A stretch of 64,000 bases of DNA from Pelagibius sp050330205 (GCA_050330205.1 JBHJOA010000005.1:53194-117193); one strand, 5' to 3'; shown: positions 46,701-56,706, numbered from the stretch's first letter. The notes: generated by a model from the sequence alone, not told the origin. Translations and numbers: made by a program.

Positions 46701-47674
46701 TGGTCAAAGCGATCCGCATTCACGGGCCCGGCGGCCCGGAGGTCCTGCGCTACGAAGACGTCGAAGTGCCGGCGCCCGGGCCGGGCGAGGTGCTGCTGCG
46801 CCAGAAGGCCTGCGGCCTGAACTACATCGACGTCTATCACCGCATGGGCGCCTACCCGCTCGACTATCCCGCCACCATCGGCATGGAGGGCATGGGCGTG
46901 GTCGAAGCCGTCGGCGAAGGCGTCACCGCCTTCAAGAGCGGCGACCGCGTCGCCTATGCCGATCTTCCCCCGGGCGCCTACGCCGAGGCGCGGGTGATGC
47001 CGTGGCATCGCCTGGTGAAGCTGCCGGACGCCGTCGACGACACCACGGCCGCGGCGATGATGCTGCAGGGCATGACCGTCGAGTACCTCATCCGCCGCAC
47101 CTTCAAGGTGTCGAAGGGCGACACCGTGCTGTTCCATGCCGCCGCCGGCGGCGTCGGCCTCATCGCCTGCCAGTGGCTGAACCACATCGGCGCCACGGTC
47201 ATCGGCACCGTCGGCTCCGAGGAGAAGGCGGCCCTGGCAAAGGCGCACGGCTGCCATCACACCATCGACTACCGCCGGGAAGACTTCGTCGCCCGAGTGA
47301 AGGAGATCACCGACGGCAAGGGCGTGCCGGTGGTCTACGATTCCGTCGGCAAGGACACCTTCGATGGCTCGCTCGACTGCCTCAGGCCGCGCGGCATGAT
47401 GGTGCTGTTCGGCGCCGCTTCCGGACCGGCGCCGGCCATCGACCCGAACGTGCTGAACAAGAAGGGCTGCCTCTACCTCACGCGGCCGAGCCTCATGGTC
47501 TACAACAAGGCGCGCGAAGATCTTGAGGCCTGTGCCGCGGCGCTGTTCGAGGTGGTCACCTCCGGCAAGGTGAAGATCGAAGTCAACCAGACCTACCCCT
47601 TGAGCGAAACCGCCCAGGCGCACCGCGATCTCGAGGGCCGCAAGACCACTGGCTCGACGGTGCTGCTGCCGTAG
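46700..47674 (+). CDS. Quinone oxidoreductase (zinc-free MDR)
   Basis: 324 residues from an ATG sharing one base with the previous stop. An N-terminal GroES-like domain (VKAIRIHGPGGPEVLRYEDVEVPAPGPGEVLLRQKACGLNYIDVYHRMG) is followed by a Rossmann domain with AAAGGVGLIACQWL. There are no zinc-binding Cys, so it belongs to the quinone-reductase branch, which reduces quinones using NADPH. It is 324 aa, the normal length. It converges with rho across a bidirectional terminator. Confidence 0.93.
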   Translation: MVKAIRIHGPGGPEVLRYEDVEVPAPGPGEVLLRQKACGLNYIDVYHRMGAYPLDYPATIGMEGMGVVEAVGEGVTAFKSGDRVAYADLPPGAYAEARVMPWHRLVKLPDAVDDTTAAAMMLQGMTVEYLIRRTFKVSKGDTVLFHAAAGGVGLIACQWLNHIGATVIGTVGSEEKAALAKAHGCHHTIDYRREDFVARVKEITDGKGVPVVYDSVGKDTFDGSLDCLRPRGMMVLFGAASGPAPAIDPNVLNKKGCLYLTRPSLMVYNKAREDLEACAAALFEVVTSGKVKIEVNQTYPLSETAQAHRDLEGRKTTGSTVLLP

Positions 47675-47697
47675 CGGCAAGGTCGCGGCACAACGAA

Positions 47698-47726
47698 AAC
47701 GGGCCCGGCATGACGCCGGGCCCGTT
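47698..47726. terminator. Bidirectional terminator between quinone oxidoreductase and rho
   Basis: A perfect 12-bp stem, AACGGGCCCGGC (47698-47709) and GCCGGGCCCGTT (47715-47726), around ATGAC. T-rich stretches lie on both sides (GCGTTTTC on plus and GTTTTCGTTG on minus). The convergent genes end 24 nt before and 28 nt after it. Confidence 0.9.
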
Positions 47727-47753
47727 GCGTTTTCGCAGCGGCGAGGCGCCGGC

Positions 47754-49010
<1,257 letters not shown>

Positions 49011-49307
49011 GGGCGCTTACGCCTGTGCTCGCTATGCATCGGAAAAGGGGGATTCTCGGGACGGCACCGGGACCGCGGGGACTGCAGCTTCAAAGGTGCT
49101 GAGGGTGCGGACTGAGGACCGCGGACGCGGGAAAGGTCTGTATCGCTGCAGCCTACGCCTGGCTGGTTACCGATTCATTAACCAAATATGGGACGCACAC
49201 TGCCGGACGGCAAGGTGAAGAAGACTTCTGACGGTTAATCCACCCCGCCGCGGAAGTCAAGCAATCCCGGTTTCCCTGGGGTCGCCCCTGAGGTCCTGCT
49301 ACGCCCG
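49011..49307. other. 297-bp rho leader / hemJ intergenic region
   Basis: This gap lies between the rho start and the hemJ stop on the minus strand. TGGTTA (49164-49169) and TAACCA (49179-49184) form a perfect inverted repeat in an AT-rich patch (GATTCATTAACCAAATATG) that likely holds the rho promoter. No gene is seen. A long leader is usual for autoregulated rho genes. Confidence 0.5.
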
Positions 49308-49751
49308 CTAAAACGGCCGCACCACGACGAAAATCACGATGGCGACCATCAGCACCGCCGGCACCTCGTTCATGATGCGGTAAAAGCGGGCCGAGCGCCG
49401 GTTGGCGTCGGCGGCGAAGTCGCGCCGCCAGCGGGCCGCCAGCATGTGCAGCGCCGTCAGCGCCACCACCGCCGTCAGCTTGGCGTGGAACCAGCCGTCG
49501 CCCCAGGCCTCCAGGTGGACCGCCAGCGCCAGCCCCGCCGCCCAGGCAACGACCATTGAGGGATTCATGATGCCGCGCAGCAACCGGCGCTCCATCACCT
49601 TGAAGGTCTCCGACTGGCGGCTGCCCGGCTCGGCCTCGCAGTGATAGACGAACAGCCGCGGCAGATAGAGGAAGGCGGCCATCCAGGAGATCACCGCCAG
49701 GATGTGCAGCGCCTTCACCCAGAGGTAGGCCTCGCCCAGGAACCCCGCCAT
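49308..49751 (-). CDS. hemJ: Protoporphyrinogen oxidase HemJ
   Basis: 147 residues from the ATG at 49751. It is a four-helix membrane protein with conserved His and Lys of the HemJ family: WVKALHILAVISWMAAFLYLPRLFVYH at the start, FHAKL in the middle and YRIMNEVPAVLMVAIVIFVV at the end. It oxidises protoporphyrinogen IX, the last step but one in heme synthesis, usually with quinones as electron acceptor. It is just after hemH (17 nt) in a hemE-hemH-hemJ operon. It replaces HemG/HemY in most alphaproteobacteria. Confidence 0.95.
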   Translation of the reverse strand: MAGFLGEAYLWVKALHILAVISWMAAFLYLPRLFVYHCEAEPGSRQSETFKVMERRLLRGIMNPSMVVAWAAGLALAVHLEAWGDGWFHAKLTAVVALTALHMLAARWRRDFAADANRRSARFYRIMNEVPAVLMVAIVIFVVVRPF

Positions 49752-49768
49752 GGCCTCGCCCGCTCCCG

Positions 49769-50815
49769 CTACGATGCCGCGGCGGGCTGAGCGCAGCCGC
49801 GCCAGGCGGCCGGGCAGATGCGCCCGCCGGCGTGCGAGCAGACCGGCCGCTCGGAGGCGAGGGCCTGCGCGACAAGGCCGGCCAGGCCGTCGATAAAGGG
49901 TGCGTCGCTGCCCGCCGTGGCGATGCGAACATAGGCCGGCGCGCCGGCCTTCTCGGCAAGATGTCGGTACTCGATGTCGAGCTCCACCAGGGTCTCGGAA
50001 TGCTCCGACACGAAGGCGATGGGGACCACGACGATGGGGCAGCCTTCCTCGCCCGCCTTCGTGATCTCGCTGTCGGTGGCCGGGCCGATCCACTCCAGCG
50101 GGCCGACGCGGCTCTGGTAGCAGATGCGCCAGTCGAGGTTCACCTCGCCGAGGCGGTGCAGCACCGCGGCGACGCTCTGCTCCACCTGCCACTGGTAGGG
50201 ATCGCCCTGCTCGACGATCTTCTTCGGCAGGCCGTGGGCGGAGAACAGCACCCGCGGCGGCCGGTCGTGGCCGAGGCCGCGCAGGGCCTCGCGCAGGCGC
50301 TCGACGACGGCATCGACGAAGCCGGTTTCCTGCGGATAGCAGCACAGCGTGCGGGTTTCCGCCGCGATCCCGGCGGCCCGCGCCGCCTCGTGCCACTCCT
50401 TCAGGGAGGACGCCGAAGTGGTGGTGGAATACTGCGGATAGAGCGGCAGCAGCACCACCCGCTGCGGCCCGAAGGCGGCGACCTGGCGTGCCGTCTCGGC
50501 GGCGCGCGGATGCCAGTAGCGCATGGCGATGAACACCCGCGCGTCGTCCAGGCCCCGGCGCTGTAATGCCGCCGTCAGCGCCGCCGCCTGCGCCTCGGTG
50601 TTGGGCAGCAGCGGCGAGCCGCCGCCCATCTCGCGGTAGATCTCCCGGGCCAGCGGCGCGCGGCGCCGCGAGATCACCTTGGCCAGCAGCCAGCGCAGCG
50701 GCGTCGGCAGGCGGATGATCGCCGGGTCGAAGAACAGGTTGAAGAGGAACGGCTCGACGGCCTCCGGCCCGTCCGGGCCGCCGAGATTGAACAGCACCAC
50801 CGCGGTCTTCGCCAT
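49769..50815 (-). CDS. hemH: Ferrochelatase HemH
   Basis: 348 residues from the ATG at 50815. It inserts Fe2+ into protoporphyrin IX. The start AVVLFNLGGPDGPEAVEPFLFNLFFDP is diagnostic, with FSAHGLPKKIVEQGDPY (His metal site) and PIAFVSEHSETLVELDIEY. It lacks an extra membrane helix. The C-terminus has a Cys-containing extension (RPVCSHAGGRICPAAWRGC) that could bind a [2Fe-2S] cluster or metals. It is between hemE and hemJ; hemE ends 15 nt before it. Confidence 0.95.
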   Translation of the reverse strand: MAKTAVVLFNLGGPDGPEAVEPFLFNLFFDPAIIRLPTPLRWLLAKVISRRRAPLAREIYREMGGGSPLLPNTEAQAAALTAALQRRGLDDARVFIAMRYWHPRAAETARQVAAFGPQRVVLLPLYPQYSTTTSASSLKEWHEAARAAGIAAETRTLCCYPQETGFVDAVVERLREALRGLGHDRPPRVLFSAHGLPKKIVEQGDPYQWQVEQSVAAVLHRLGEVNLDWRICYQSRVGPLEWIGPATDSEITKAGEEGCPIVVVPIAFVSEHSETLVELDIEYRHLAEKAGAPAYVRIATAGSDAPFIDGLAGLVAQALASERPVCSHAGGRICPAAWRGCAQPAAAS

Positions 50816-50829
50816 CCGCCCGTGCCCGT

Positions 50830-51897
50830 CTAGCTTTGCCAGGCGCGGATCTGCGCCAGCATCTCGGCGACGTGCTCCGGCGGTGTCTCCGGGACGATGC
50901 CATGGCCCAGGTTGAACACGAAGGGACCGCCAGCGAGCGCCGCCAGGATGTCGTCGACGCCGCGCCGCAGGCCCTCGCCGCCGGCGACCAGCAGCAGCGG
51001 GTCGAGGTTGCCCTGCAGGCAGGCCTTGGGCTGCAGCACCTCGCGCGCCCAGCCGAGCGGCACCGTGGTGTCGAGGCCGAGGGCGGCGGCGCCGCATTCC
51101 TCCGCGTAGGTCCGGTAGAGCACCCCGGCGCCGCGCGGGAAGACAATTACCGGGATGCCCGGCCGTTCGGCGGCGAGCCGCGCGACCAGGGCCTTGACCG
51201 GCTCCAGGCACCAGCGCCGCAGCTGCGCCTCCGGCCACACCCCGGCCCAGGAATCGAAGATCTGAACCGCCTCGGCGCCGGCGTCGATCTGCGCGATGAG
51301 GTAATCGCCGGTCGCCACCGTCAGCAGGTCAATGAGCCGCTGCATCTCCGTCGGAGCCCCGTAGGCCCAGCGCTTTCCCGTGGCGAAGTCGCGGCTGGAG
51401 CCGCCCTCCAGCATGTAGCTGGCCACCGTCCAGGGCGCGCCGGCGAAGCCGATCAGGGCGGTCTCCGCCGGCAGTTCGCGCGACAGCCGGCCGACGGTCT
51501 CGTAAACCGGCGCCAGCGCCGTGTGCAGGCCATCGCAGGACAGGCGGTCGAGATCATCCGCGCCCTCAAGCGCCTCGAGGCGCGGCCCGATCCCCTCCTC
51601 GAACCAGACCTTCTGGCCCAGCGCATGGGGTACCACCAGGATGTCGGAAAACAGGATCGCCGCATCGAAGCCGTAGCGCCGGATCGGCTGCAGGGTGACC
51701 TCCACGGCCATGTCCGGCGTGAAGCAGAGGTCGAGGAAGCCCTTCGCCTGCGCGCGCAGCGCCCGGTATTCCGGCAGGTAGCGCCCGGCCTGACGCATCA
51801 GCCAGACCGGCGGGCTGGCGAGCGCTTCGCCCTTGAGGGCGCGCAACATCGTCTTGCTCGGCTGCGGCTGAGGTGCGGTTTTCGGGGCCTGGCTCAT
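50830..51897 (-). CDS. hemE: Uroporphyrinogen decarboxylase HemE
   Basis: 355 residues from the ATG at 51897; a TTG farther upstream (51960) is less likely. WLMRQAGRYLPEYRALR near the N-terminus is the family hallmark, with catalytic-site Arg and Asp (DILVVPHALG). It decarboxylates uroporphyrinogen III to coproporphyrinogen III. It opens the hemE-hemH-hemJ set. Upstream lies the putative replication origin, as in Caulobacter. Confidence 0.96.
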   Translation of the reverse strand: MSQAPKTAPQPQPSKTMLRALKGEALASPPVWLMRQAGRYLPEYRALRAQAKGFLDLCFTPDMAVEVTLQPIRRYGFDAAILFSDILVVPHALGQKVWFEEGIGPRLEALEGADDLDRLSCDGLHTALAPVYETVGRLSRELPAETALIGFAGAPWTVASYMLEGGSSRDFATGKRWAYGAPTEMQRLIDLLTVATGDYLIAQIDAGAEAVQIFDSWAGVWPEAQLRRWCLEPVKALVARLAAERPGIPVIVFPRGAGVLYRTYAEECGAAALGLDTTVPLGWAREVLQPKACLQGNLDPLLLVAGGEGLRRGVDDILAALAGGPFVFNLGHGIVPETPPEHVAEMLAQIRAWQS

Positions 51898-52399
51898 GCG
51901 ATCTCGGAGTCTCGGTGGAAGGACGTCCCCGGGAGGCCTGCAGCGTCCCGGTCCCGACAAGATGGCCCGTTCATCCCCGCGAGCAAAGCCTTCTTCCTTA
52001 AGAAATTATTACTTAAGAGTTTTAGTGACTGTAGTTGATCCCTGTGAATCCCGGGGATCGGCATTGTTCGCCTGACTGTCCCGGGAGTCGTCCGCAAGGC
52101 CGGGGCGACCGCGGATTTCTGTGAGGCGATGGCCGGCAAGCCTGGGGATTGCGGTGACTTGCGCGCCGCCCGCCGGCAGGGGATAACGGGGATAAGCTGC
52201 ACGCCGTGGCCGTCTTTCACGGCTTCGGCACGGCTGTGGACGCAAGTTGTTCCTCCCGTCGGAAAGCTCGGGAGCAAGAAGAGGTGAAGGTGGCGAAGAT
52301 TTTTGCGATGCCCGGCTGGGGCGCGGTTGTCCCCGATCTTCCACCGGCGCGAACCGGTCGTGCACAGCCTTTGCCGGCCGACTCGGGAAGGCGACGTCG
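51898..52399. other. Putative chromosomal replication origin (oriC)
   Basis: A 502-bp gap between hemE (minus) and ppsR (plus). It has a rare AT-rich patch at about 51990-52030 (TTAAGAAATTATTACTTAAG), a duplex-unwinding candidate. Two adjacent DnaA-box-like 9-mers, AGGGGATAA (52178-52186) and CGGGGATAA (52187-52195), each match 7 of 9 positions of TGTGGATAA, and a partial TGTGGA is at 52235-52240. The neighbour genes match those around the Caulobacter origin, and genes point away from it on both sides. This is inference; the boxes are not perfect. Confidence 0.65.
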
Positions 52400-53221
52400 A
52401 TGACCAGCCATCACCTGCACCTGGTCTCCGATGCCACCGGCGAGACCATCAACTCGGTCGCCCGCGCCTGCCTCGTGCAGTTCGGCGGCATCGAGCCGAT
52501 CGAGCACGTCTGGAGCCTGGTGCGCACCCCCGGCATGATGGTGAAGGTGGTGCAGGGCATCGAGGCCAATCCCGGACCGGTGCTCTACACCATGGTGAAC
52601 CAGGAACTGCGCGACCAGCTGACCGGCCGCTGCGCCGCTCTGGGGCTGCCCTGCATTCCGGTGCTCGATCCTGTGATCCACAGCCTCGCCAACTACTTCG
52701 GCGTCGAGATCCGTGGCACGCCCGGCCTGCAGCACGTCCTCGATGCGGAATACTTCAGCCGCATGGACGCCATGACCTTCGCCCTCGCCCACGACGACGG
52801 CCAGCACAGCAGCGACATCGCCAAGGCCGACATCATCCTGGTCGGGGTATCACGCACCTCCAAGACGCCGACCTGCATGTACCTGGCCAACCGCGGCATC
52901 AAGGCGGCCAACGTGCCGGTAGTGCCCGGCTGCCCGATGCCCGAGGAGTTGTTGCACGCCAGGGGGCCGCTCATCGTCGGCCTGACGAAGGACCCCGCCA
53001 GCCTGGTCCAGGTGCGTCAGAACCGCCTGCGCATGCTCACCGACGACCGCCAGGAAACCGACTACGTGAACCTCGAGGCGGTGCGCCAGGAGATCGCCCA
53101 GGCCCGGCGCTTCTGCGTCGAGCACGGCTGGCCGCTGATCGACGTGACGCGCCGCTCCATCGAGGAAACCGCGGCCACCATCATGAACTACTACGCCAAG
53201 CACATCGGCGCCGAGGCTTGA
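52400..53221 (+). CDS. ppsR: Pyruvate, phosphate dikinase regulatory protein (PpsR/DUF299)
   Basis: 273 residues from the ATG at 52400, preceded by GGGAAGG. The kinase/phosphorylase family motif is HLHLVSDATGETI at the start and the P-loop-like GVSRTSKTPTCMYLANRG near residues 146-163. It phosphorylates and dephosphorylates pyruvate phosphate dikinase or PEP synthase. It is first in a block of five genes with tiny gaps: maf, aroE, coaE, dnaQ follow. The position next to the origin is as in Caulobacter CC_0001. Confidence 0.93.
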   Translation: MTSHHLHLVSDATGETINSVARACLVQFGGIEPIEHVWSLVRTPGMMVKVVQGIEANPGPVLYTMVNQELRDQLTGRCAALGLPCIPVLDPVIHSLANYFGVEIRGTPGLQHVLDAEYFSRMDAMTFALAHDDGQHSSDIAKADIILVGVSRTSKTPTCMYLANRGIKAANVPVVPGCPMPEELLHARGPLIVGLTKDPASLVQVRQNRLRMLTDDRQETDYVNLEAVRQEIAQARRFCVEHGWPLIDVTRRSIEETAATIMNYYAKHIGAEA

Positions 53222-53868
53222 TGGCCGCCGCCGCCGACAACATCGCTCCAGCTCCGCTGACGCTGCCGGGCGCGCCGGCGGTGGTGCTCGCCTCGGCGAG
53301 CGCGGCGCGCGCGCGCCTGCTGGCCGAGGCCGGGCTCGACGTCCATTGCCAGGCCGCCGCCGTCGACGAAGAGGCGATGAAGGCGGCCCTCAAGGCCGAG
53401 GGCGCCACACCTGCACAGGTGGCCGAGACCCTGGCCGAGCTGAAGGCACAGCGGGTGTCGTCGAAGCATCCCGGTGCGCTGGTGATCGGCGCCGACCAGA
53501 TGCTTAGCTGCAACGACGTCTGGTTCGACAAGCCGCCCGACCGCGATCATGCCGCTGCCCAGCTGCGCGCCCTCAGCGGCCGCACGCACAGCCTCTGGAC
53601 CGCCGTTTGCGTGGTGCGCGACGGCAGCCGCCTGTGGCACCACAACGCCGCCGCGCGGCTGACCATGCGCCGGCTCAGCGACGGCTTCATCGAGGCCTAC
53701 CTGGCGGCGGCCGGCCCGTCGGTGACCGCCGCGGTCGGCGCCTACCAGCTCGAAGGCCTCGGCGCCCAGCTCTTCGCGGAGGTCGAGGGCGACTTCTTCA
53801 CCGTGCTCGGCCTGCCGCTGCTGCCGCTGCTCGACTTCCTGAGGCTCAACAAGGTGCTGCCGGCATGA
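53221..53868 (+). CDS. maf: Maf-family nucleotide pyrophosphatase
   Basis: 215 residues. VVLASASAARARLLAEAGL is the family opening, and the VIGADQML and acidic segment (CNDVWFDKP) hold the catalytic region of house-cleaning pyrophosphatases that remove non-canonical nucleotides. The N-terminal ~20 residues before the core are an extension. The ATG overlaps the ppsR stop by one base (TTGATGG). It overlaps aroE by 4 nt. Substrate subtype (dTTP/UTP or m7GTP) cannot be set by eye. Confidence 0.92.
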   Translation: MAAAADNIAPAPLTLPGAPAVVLASASAARARLLAEAGLDVHCQAAAVDEEAMKAALKAEGATPAQVAETLAELKAQRVSSKHPGALVIGADQMLSCNDVWFDKPPDRDHAAAQLRALSGRTHSLWTAVCVVRDGSRLWHHNAAARLTMRRLSDGFIEAYLAAAGPSVTAAVGAYQLEGLGAQLFAEVEGDFFTVLGLPLLPLLDFLRLNKVLPA

Positions 53869-54713
53869 GCGTTGCTGCTACGCTTTCCGGCAAGGCCCAG
53901 GTCGCCGGCGTCGTCGGCTGGCCGGTCTCGCACTCGCGCTCGCCGCGCCTGCACGGCTACTGGATCGCCGAGCATGGCCTCGACGCGGCCTACGTGCCGC
54001 TGCCGGTGGCGCCGGAGAGCCTCGAGGTCGCAGTGCACGGCCTGGCGGCGGCCGGCTTCGCCGGCGTCAACCTCACCATTCCCCACAAGGAACAGGCGCT
54101 CGCGCTCTGCGACGAGGTCGATGCGGTCGCCCGGCGCATCGGCGCCGTCAACCTGCTGGTCTTCTCCGGCGGCGCGATCCGCGGCAGCAACACCGACGCC
54201 TTCGGATTCATGGCGAACCTCGCGGCCACGGCGCCGGTGTGGTCCGCGGCAGCGCCGGTGCTGCTGCTGGGCGCCGGTGGCGCGGCCCGTGCGGTGGCGG
54301 TCGGCCTGCTCGATGCCGGCGTGTCGGAACTGCGCCTCTGCAACCGCAGCCGCGCGCGCGCCGAGCGCCTGGCCGACGAACTCGGCGGCGCGATCGACGT
54401 GGTGCCCTGGGAAGACCGCGCCGCGGCCCTGGCCGGCGCCGGCCTGGTGGTGAACTCGACCAGCCTCGGCATGACCGGGCAGCCGCCGCTCGACCTGCCG
54501 CTCGACGATCTCGCGGCCGAGGCGACGGTCTGCGACCTCGTCTACAGTCCGCTGGAAACGCCGCTGCTGGCGGCGGCGCGCGCGCGCGGCTGCACCGGCG
54601 TCGACGGCCTCGGCATGCTGCTGCACCAAGCGCGGCCCTGCTTTGCCGCCTGGTTCGGCCCCGATCCGCAGGTCACCGAGGCGCTGCGCCGCTTCGTGCT
54701 CGGCGACGGCTAG
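53865..54713 (+). CDS. aroE: Shikimate dehydrogenase AroE
   Basis: 282 residues. GWPVSHSRSPRLHGYWI gives the shikimate site; the catalytic Lys75 is in NLTIPHKEQA and Asp111 in NTDAFGF. The NADP motif LLLGAGGAARAVAVGL is present, as is CNRSRARAERL for NADPH. It reduces 3-dehydroshikimate in aromatic amino-acid synthesis. It overlaps maf (ATGA) and is 9 nt before coaE. Confidence 0.95.
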   Translation: MSVAATLSGKAQVAGVVGWPVSHSRSPRLHGYWIAEHGLDAAYVPLPVAPESLEVAVHGLAAAGFAGVNLTIPHKEQALALCDEVDAVARRIGAVNLLVFSGGAIRGSNTDAFGFMANLAATAPVWSAAAPVLLLGAGGAARAVAVGLLDAGVSELRLCNRSRARAERLADELGGAIDVVPWEDRAAALAGAGLVVNSTSLGMTGQPPLDLPLDDLAAEATVCDLVYSPLETPLLAAARARGCTGVDGLGMLLHQARPCFAAWFGPDPQVTEALRRFVLGDG

Positions 54714-54722
54714 GCGCGCCCG

Positions 54723-55373
54723 ATGCAGGTCATCGGCCTCACCGGCTCCATCGGCATGGGCAAGTCCACCGCCGCGGCGATGCTGCGCCGGCTCGGCCTG
54801 CCGGTGCACGACGCCGACGCCGCGGTGCATCGCCTGATGGCGCGCGGCGGCGCGGCGGTCGCCGCGGTCGCGGCCGCCTTCCCCGGGGTTGAGCGCGACG
54901 GCGCCATCGACCGCGCCCTGCTCGGGGGCCGGGTGCTCGGCGATCCGGCGGCGCTGCGGCGGCTGGAAGGCATCCTGCATCCGCTGGTGCGCCAGGAGGC
55001 GCGGCGCTTCCTCGCTTTGCAGGCCCGCCTGCGCCGGCCGCTGGCGGTACTCGACATCCCGCTGCTGTTCGAGACCGGCGGCGAGCGCCTCTGCGATGCG
55101 GTCATCGTGGTCTCCGCGCCGCCCTTCATTCAGCGCGCCCGGGTGCTGCGCCGGCCCGGCATGACCGAGGCGCGCATGCGGGCGATCCTCGATCGCCAGC
55201 TGTCCGACGCGGAAAAGCGCCGGCGTGCCGACTTCGTGGTGCAGACCGGGCTCACCAAGGCGCACAGCTTGCGCCAGCTGGCCGCCATCGTCAGACTGCT
55301 GCGGTCCGGTCGCGGCCGCCCGCGCAGCCGCCGGCGCTGGGTGCCCGGCGCCGCCGCCAGGAGGGAGTGCTGA
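54723..55373 (+). CDS. coaE: Dephospho-CoA kinase CoaE
   Basis: 216 residues, the last enzyme of coenzyme A synthesis. The P-loop is GLTGSIGMGKSTAAAML, followed by DADAAVHRLMARGG and LDIPLLFETGGE, all typical. The C-terminal 30 residues are Arg/Gly-rich and unlike other CoaE, likely a tail. The stop overlaps the dnaQ start by one base (TGATG). Confidence 0.95.
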   Translation: MQVIGLTGSIGMGKSTAAAMLRRLGLPVHDADAAVHRLMARGGAAVAAVAAAFPGVERDGAIDRALLGGRVLGDPAALRRLEGILHPLVRQEARRFLALQARLRRPLAVLDIPLLFETGGERLCDAVIVVSAPPFIQRARVLRRPGMTEARMRAILDRQLSDAEKRRRADFVVQTGLTKAHSLRQLAAIVRLLRSGRGRPRSRRRWVPGAAARREC

Positions 55374-56044
55374 TGCGCGAGATCGTTCTCGACACCGAAA
55401 CCACCGGCCTCGACCCCTCGGCCGGCCACCGCATCGTCGAGGTGGCGGCTCTGGAACTGCTGCACCACCTGCCGACCGGGCGCAGCTTTCGCGAATACGT
55501 CAATCCGGAGCGCGACATGCCCGAAGAGGCCGAGCGCATCCACGGCCTCAGCGCCGACTTCCTGCGCGACAAGCCGCTGTTCCCGGAGATCGCGCCGGCG
55601 TTCCTCGACTTCATCGGCGACGCCCGGCTGGTGATCCACAACGCCGCCTTCGACATGAAGTTCCTCAACGCCGAGCTCGGCCGGGCCGGCTTCGAGCTCA
55701 TCGCGCCGCAGCGTGCCGTCGACACCGTATCGCTGGCCCGCGAGCGCTTCCCCGGCGCCCAGGTCAGCCTCGACGCGCTCTGCCGCCGCTTCGAGATCGA
55801 CAACTCCGCGCGCAGCTTCCACGGCGCGCTGCTCGACTGCGAGCTGCTGGCGGAGGTCTACCTGGAACTGCGCGGCGGGCGCCAGCCGGGCCTCGTGCTG
55901 GAGAGCCGGCGCAGCACCGTCCAGGTGGCGAGGCCGGCGGCCACCACCGCCCGGCCGCCACGCCCGCACCAGCCGGCGCCGGAAGAAGAGGCCGCCCACG
56001 CGGCCATGCTGGACAAGCTGTCGGACCCGATCTGGCGCGCCTGA
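55373..56044 (+). CDS. dnaQ: DNA polymerase III epsilon subunit
   Basis: 223 residues from the ATG at 55373 (GAGGGAG upstream); a GTG at 55367 would add two. The 3'-5' proofreading exonuclease motif I is VLDTETTGLDP, motif II HNAAFDMKFLN and motif III FHGALLDCELLAEVY, so the four acidic residues and His are in place. It proofreads for DnaE. The C-terminal ~60 residues (PHQ-rich and PEEEAAHAAML) include the clamp-binding region. It converges with secB. Confidence 0.95.
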   Translation: MREIVLDTETTGLDPSAGHRIVEVAALELLHHLPTGRSFREYVNPERDMPEEAERIHGLSADFLRDKPLFPEIAPAFLDFIGDARLVIHNAAFDMKFLNAELGRAGFELIAPQRAVDTVSLARERFPGAQVSLDALCRRFEIDNSARSFHGALLDCELLAEVYLELRGGRQPGLVLESRRSTVQVARPAATTARPPRPHQPAPEEEAAHAAMLDKLSDPIWRA

Positions 56045-56090
56045 GCCGGGAGCGTCTGAATCGCGGGAGCCCGAACCCTGGCGCGGGCGC

Positions 56091-56612
56091 TCAGGCCTTG
56101 CCGTTCGCCTCGGCGTCGCCGCTGCCGTTGCTGCCCTCGGCGCTTGCCGGGGCCGCCGCCTGTGCCGCCGCCTGCGCCTGGGCGCGGCGGCTGACATAGA
56201 GCTGGGCGAAGTCGATCGGGCTCATCATCAGCGGCGGAAAGCCGCCGTCGCGGGTGTCGTCGGCCAGGATCGCCCGGGCGAAGGGGAAGAGGTGGCGCGG
56301 CACCTCGACCATCACCAGACGCTCGCGCATGTCCTCGGTCAGGCCCTCGGCGAGGCTGATGACCGCGGCATAGTCCAGTTCCGCCATGAAGGCCGTGGTG
56401 TCGCCCACCTTCGCCGAGGCCCGCAGGGCCAGCACCACCTCGTAGACCCGGTCCTGCAGCTGGGTCGGCGTCACCTCGACCGAGACGTTGAGGTCGGGCT
56501 TCTCCGTGCGCATGGTGCCGTAGATGCCGGGGGCGTTGGGATTCTCGAAGGAGTGATCCTTCACGTACTGGGTATTGATCGTCAACGGCGGCTGCGCGGC
56601 TTCTTCGGCCAT
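56091..56612 (-). CDS. secB: Protein-export chaperone SecB
   Basis: 173 residues. The N-terminal YVKDHSFENPNAPGIY is the SecB hallmark, followed by VYEVVLALRASAKVGDTTAFMAELDYA. A tetrameric chaperone that hands preproteins to SecA. The C-terminal 30 residues are Ala/Gly/Asn-rich and variable. Its place near dnaQ and the origin is conserved in alphaproteobacteria. The 46-bp gap to dnaQ holds GCCTGAGC/GCTCAGGC palindrome arms that overlap both stop codons. Confidence 0.96.
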   Translation of the reverse strand: MAEEAAQPPLTINTQYVKDHSFENPNAPGIYGTMRTEKPDLNVSVEVTPTQLQDRVYEVVLALRASAKVGDTTAFMAELDYAAVISLAEGLTEDMRERLVMVEVPRHLFPFARAILADDTRDGGFPPLMMSPIDFAQLYVSRRAQAQAAAQAAAPASAEGSNGSGDAEANGKA

Positions 56613-56706
56613 TTCCGGCTCCTCTGGTCACGGGCGGGCTTGGCTATCACGGATCGCGGCGCCAGACAACACGGTGGCGGGTCGTTGTCCGCCGTTGCCG
56701 GCGGGC

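Noticed and set aside
51998..52016. CtrA box in the putative origin
   Set aside because: Spacing between the TTAA elements is 11, not 7. I keep it as an observation rather than a feature.
56039..56096. GCCTGAGC/GCTCAGGC palindrome between dnaQ and secB as a terminator
   Set aside because: The arms are just the two final Ala codons plus TGA stops of convergent genes with 42 nt between; probably coincidence.
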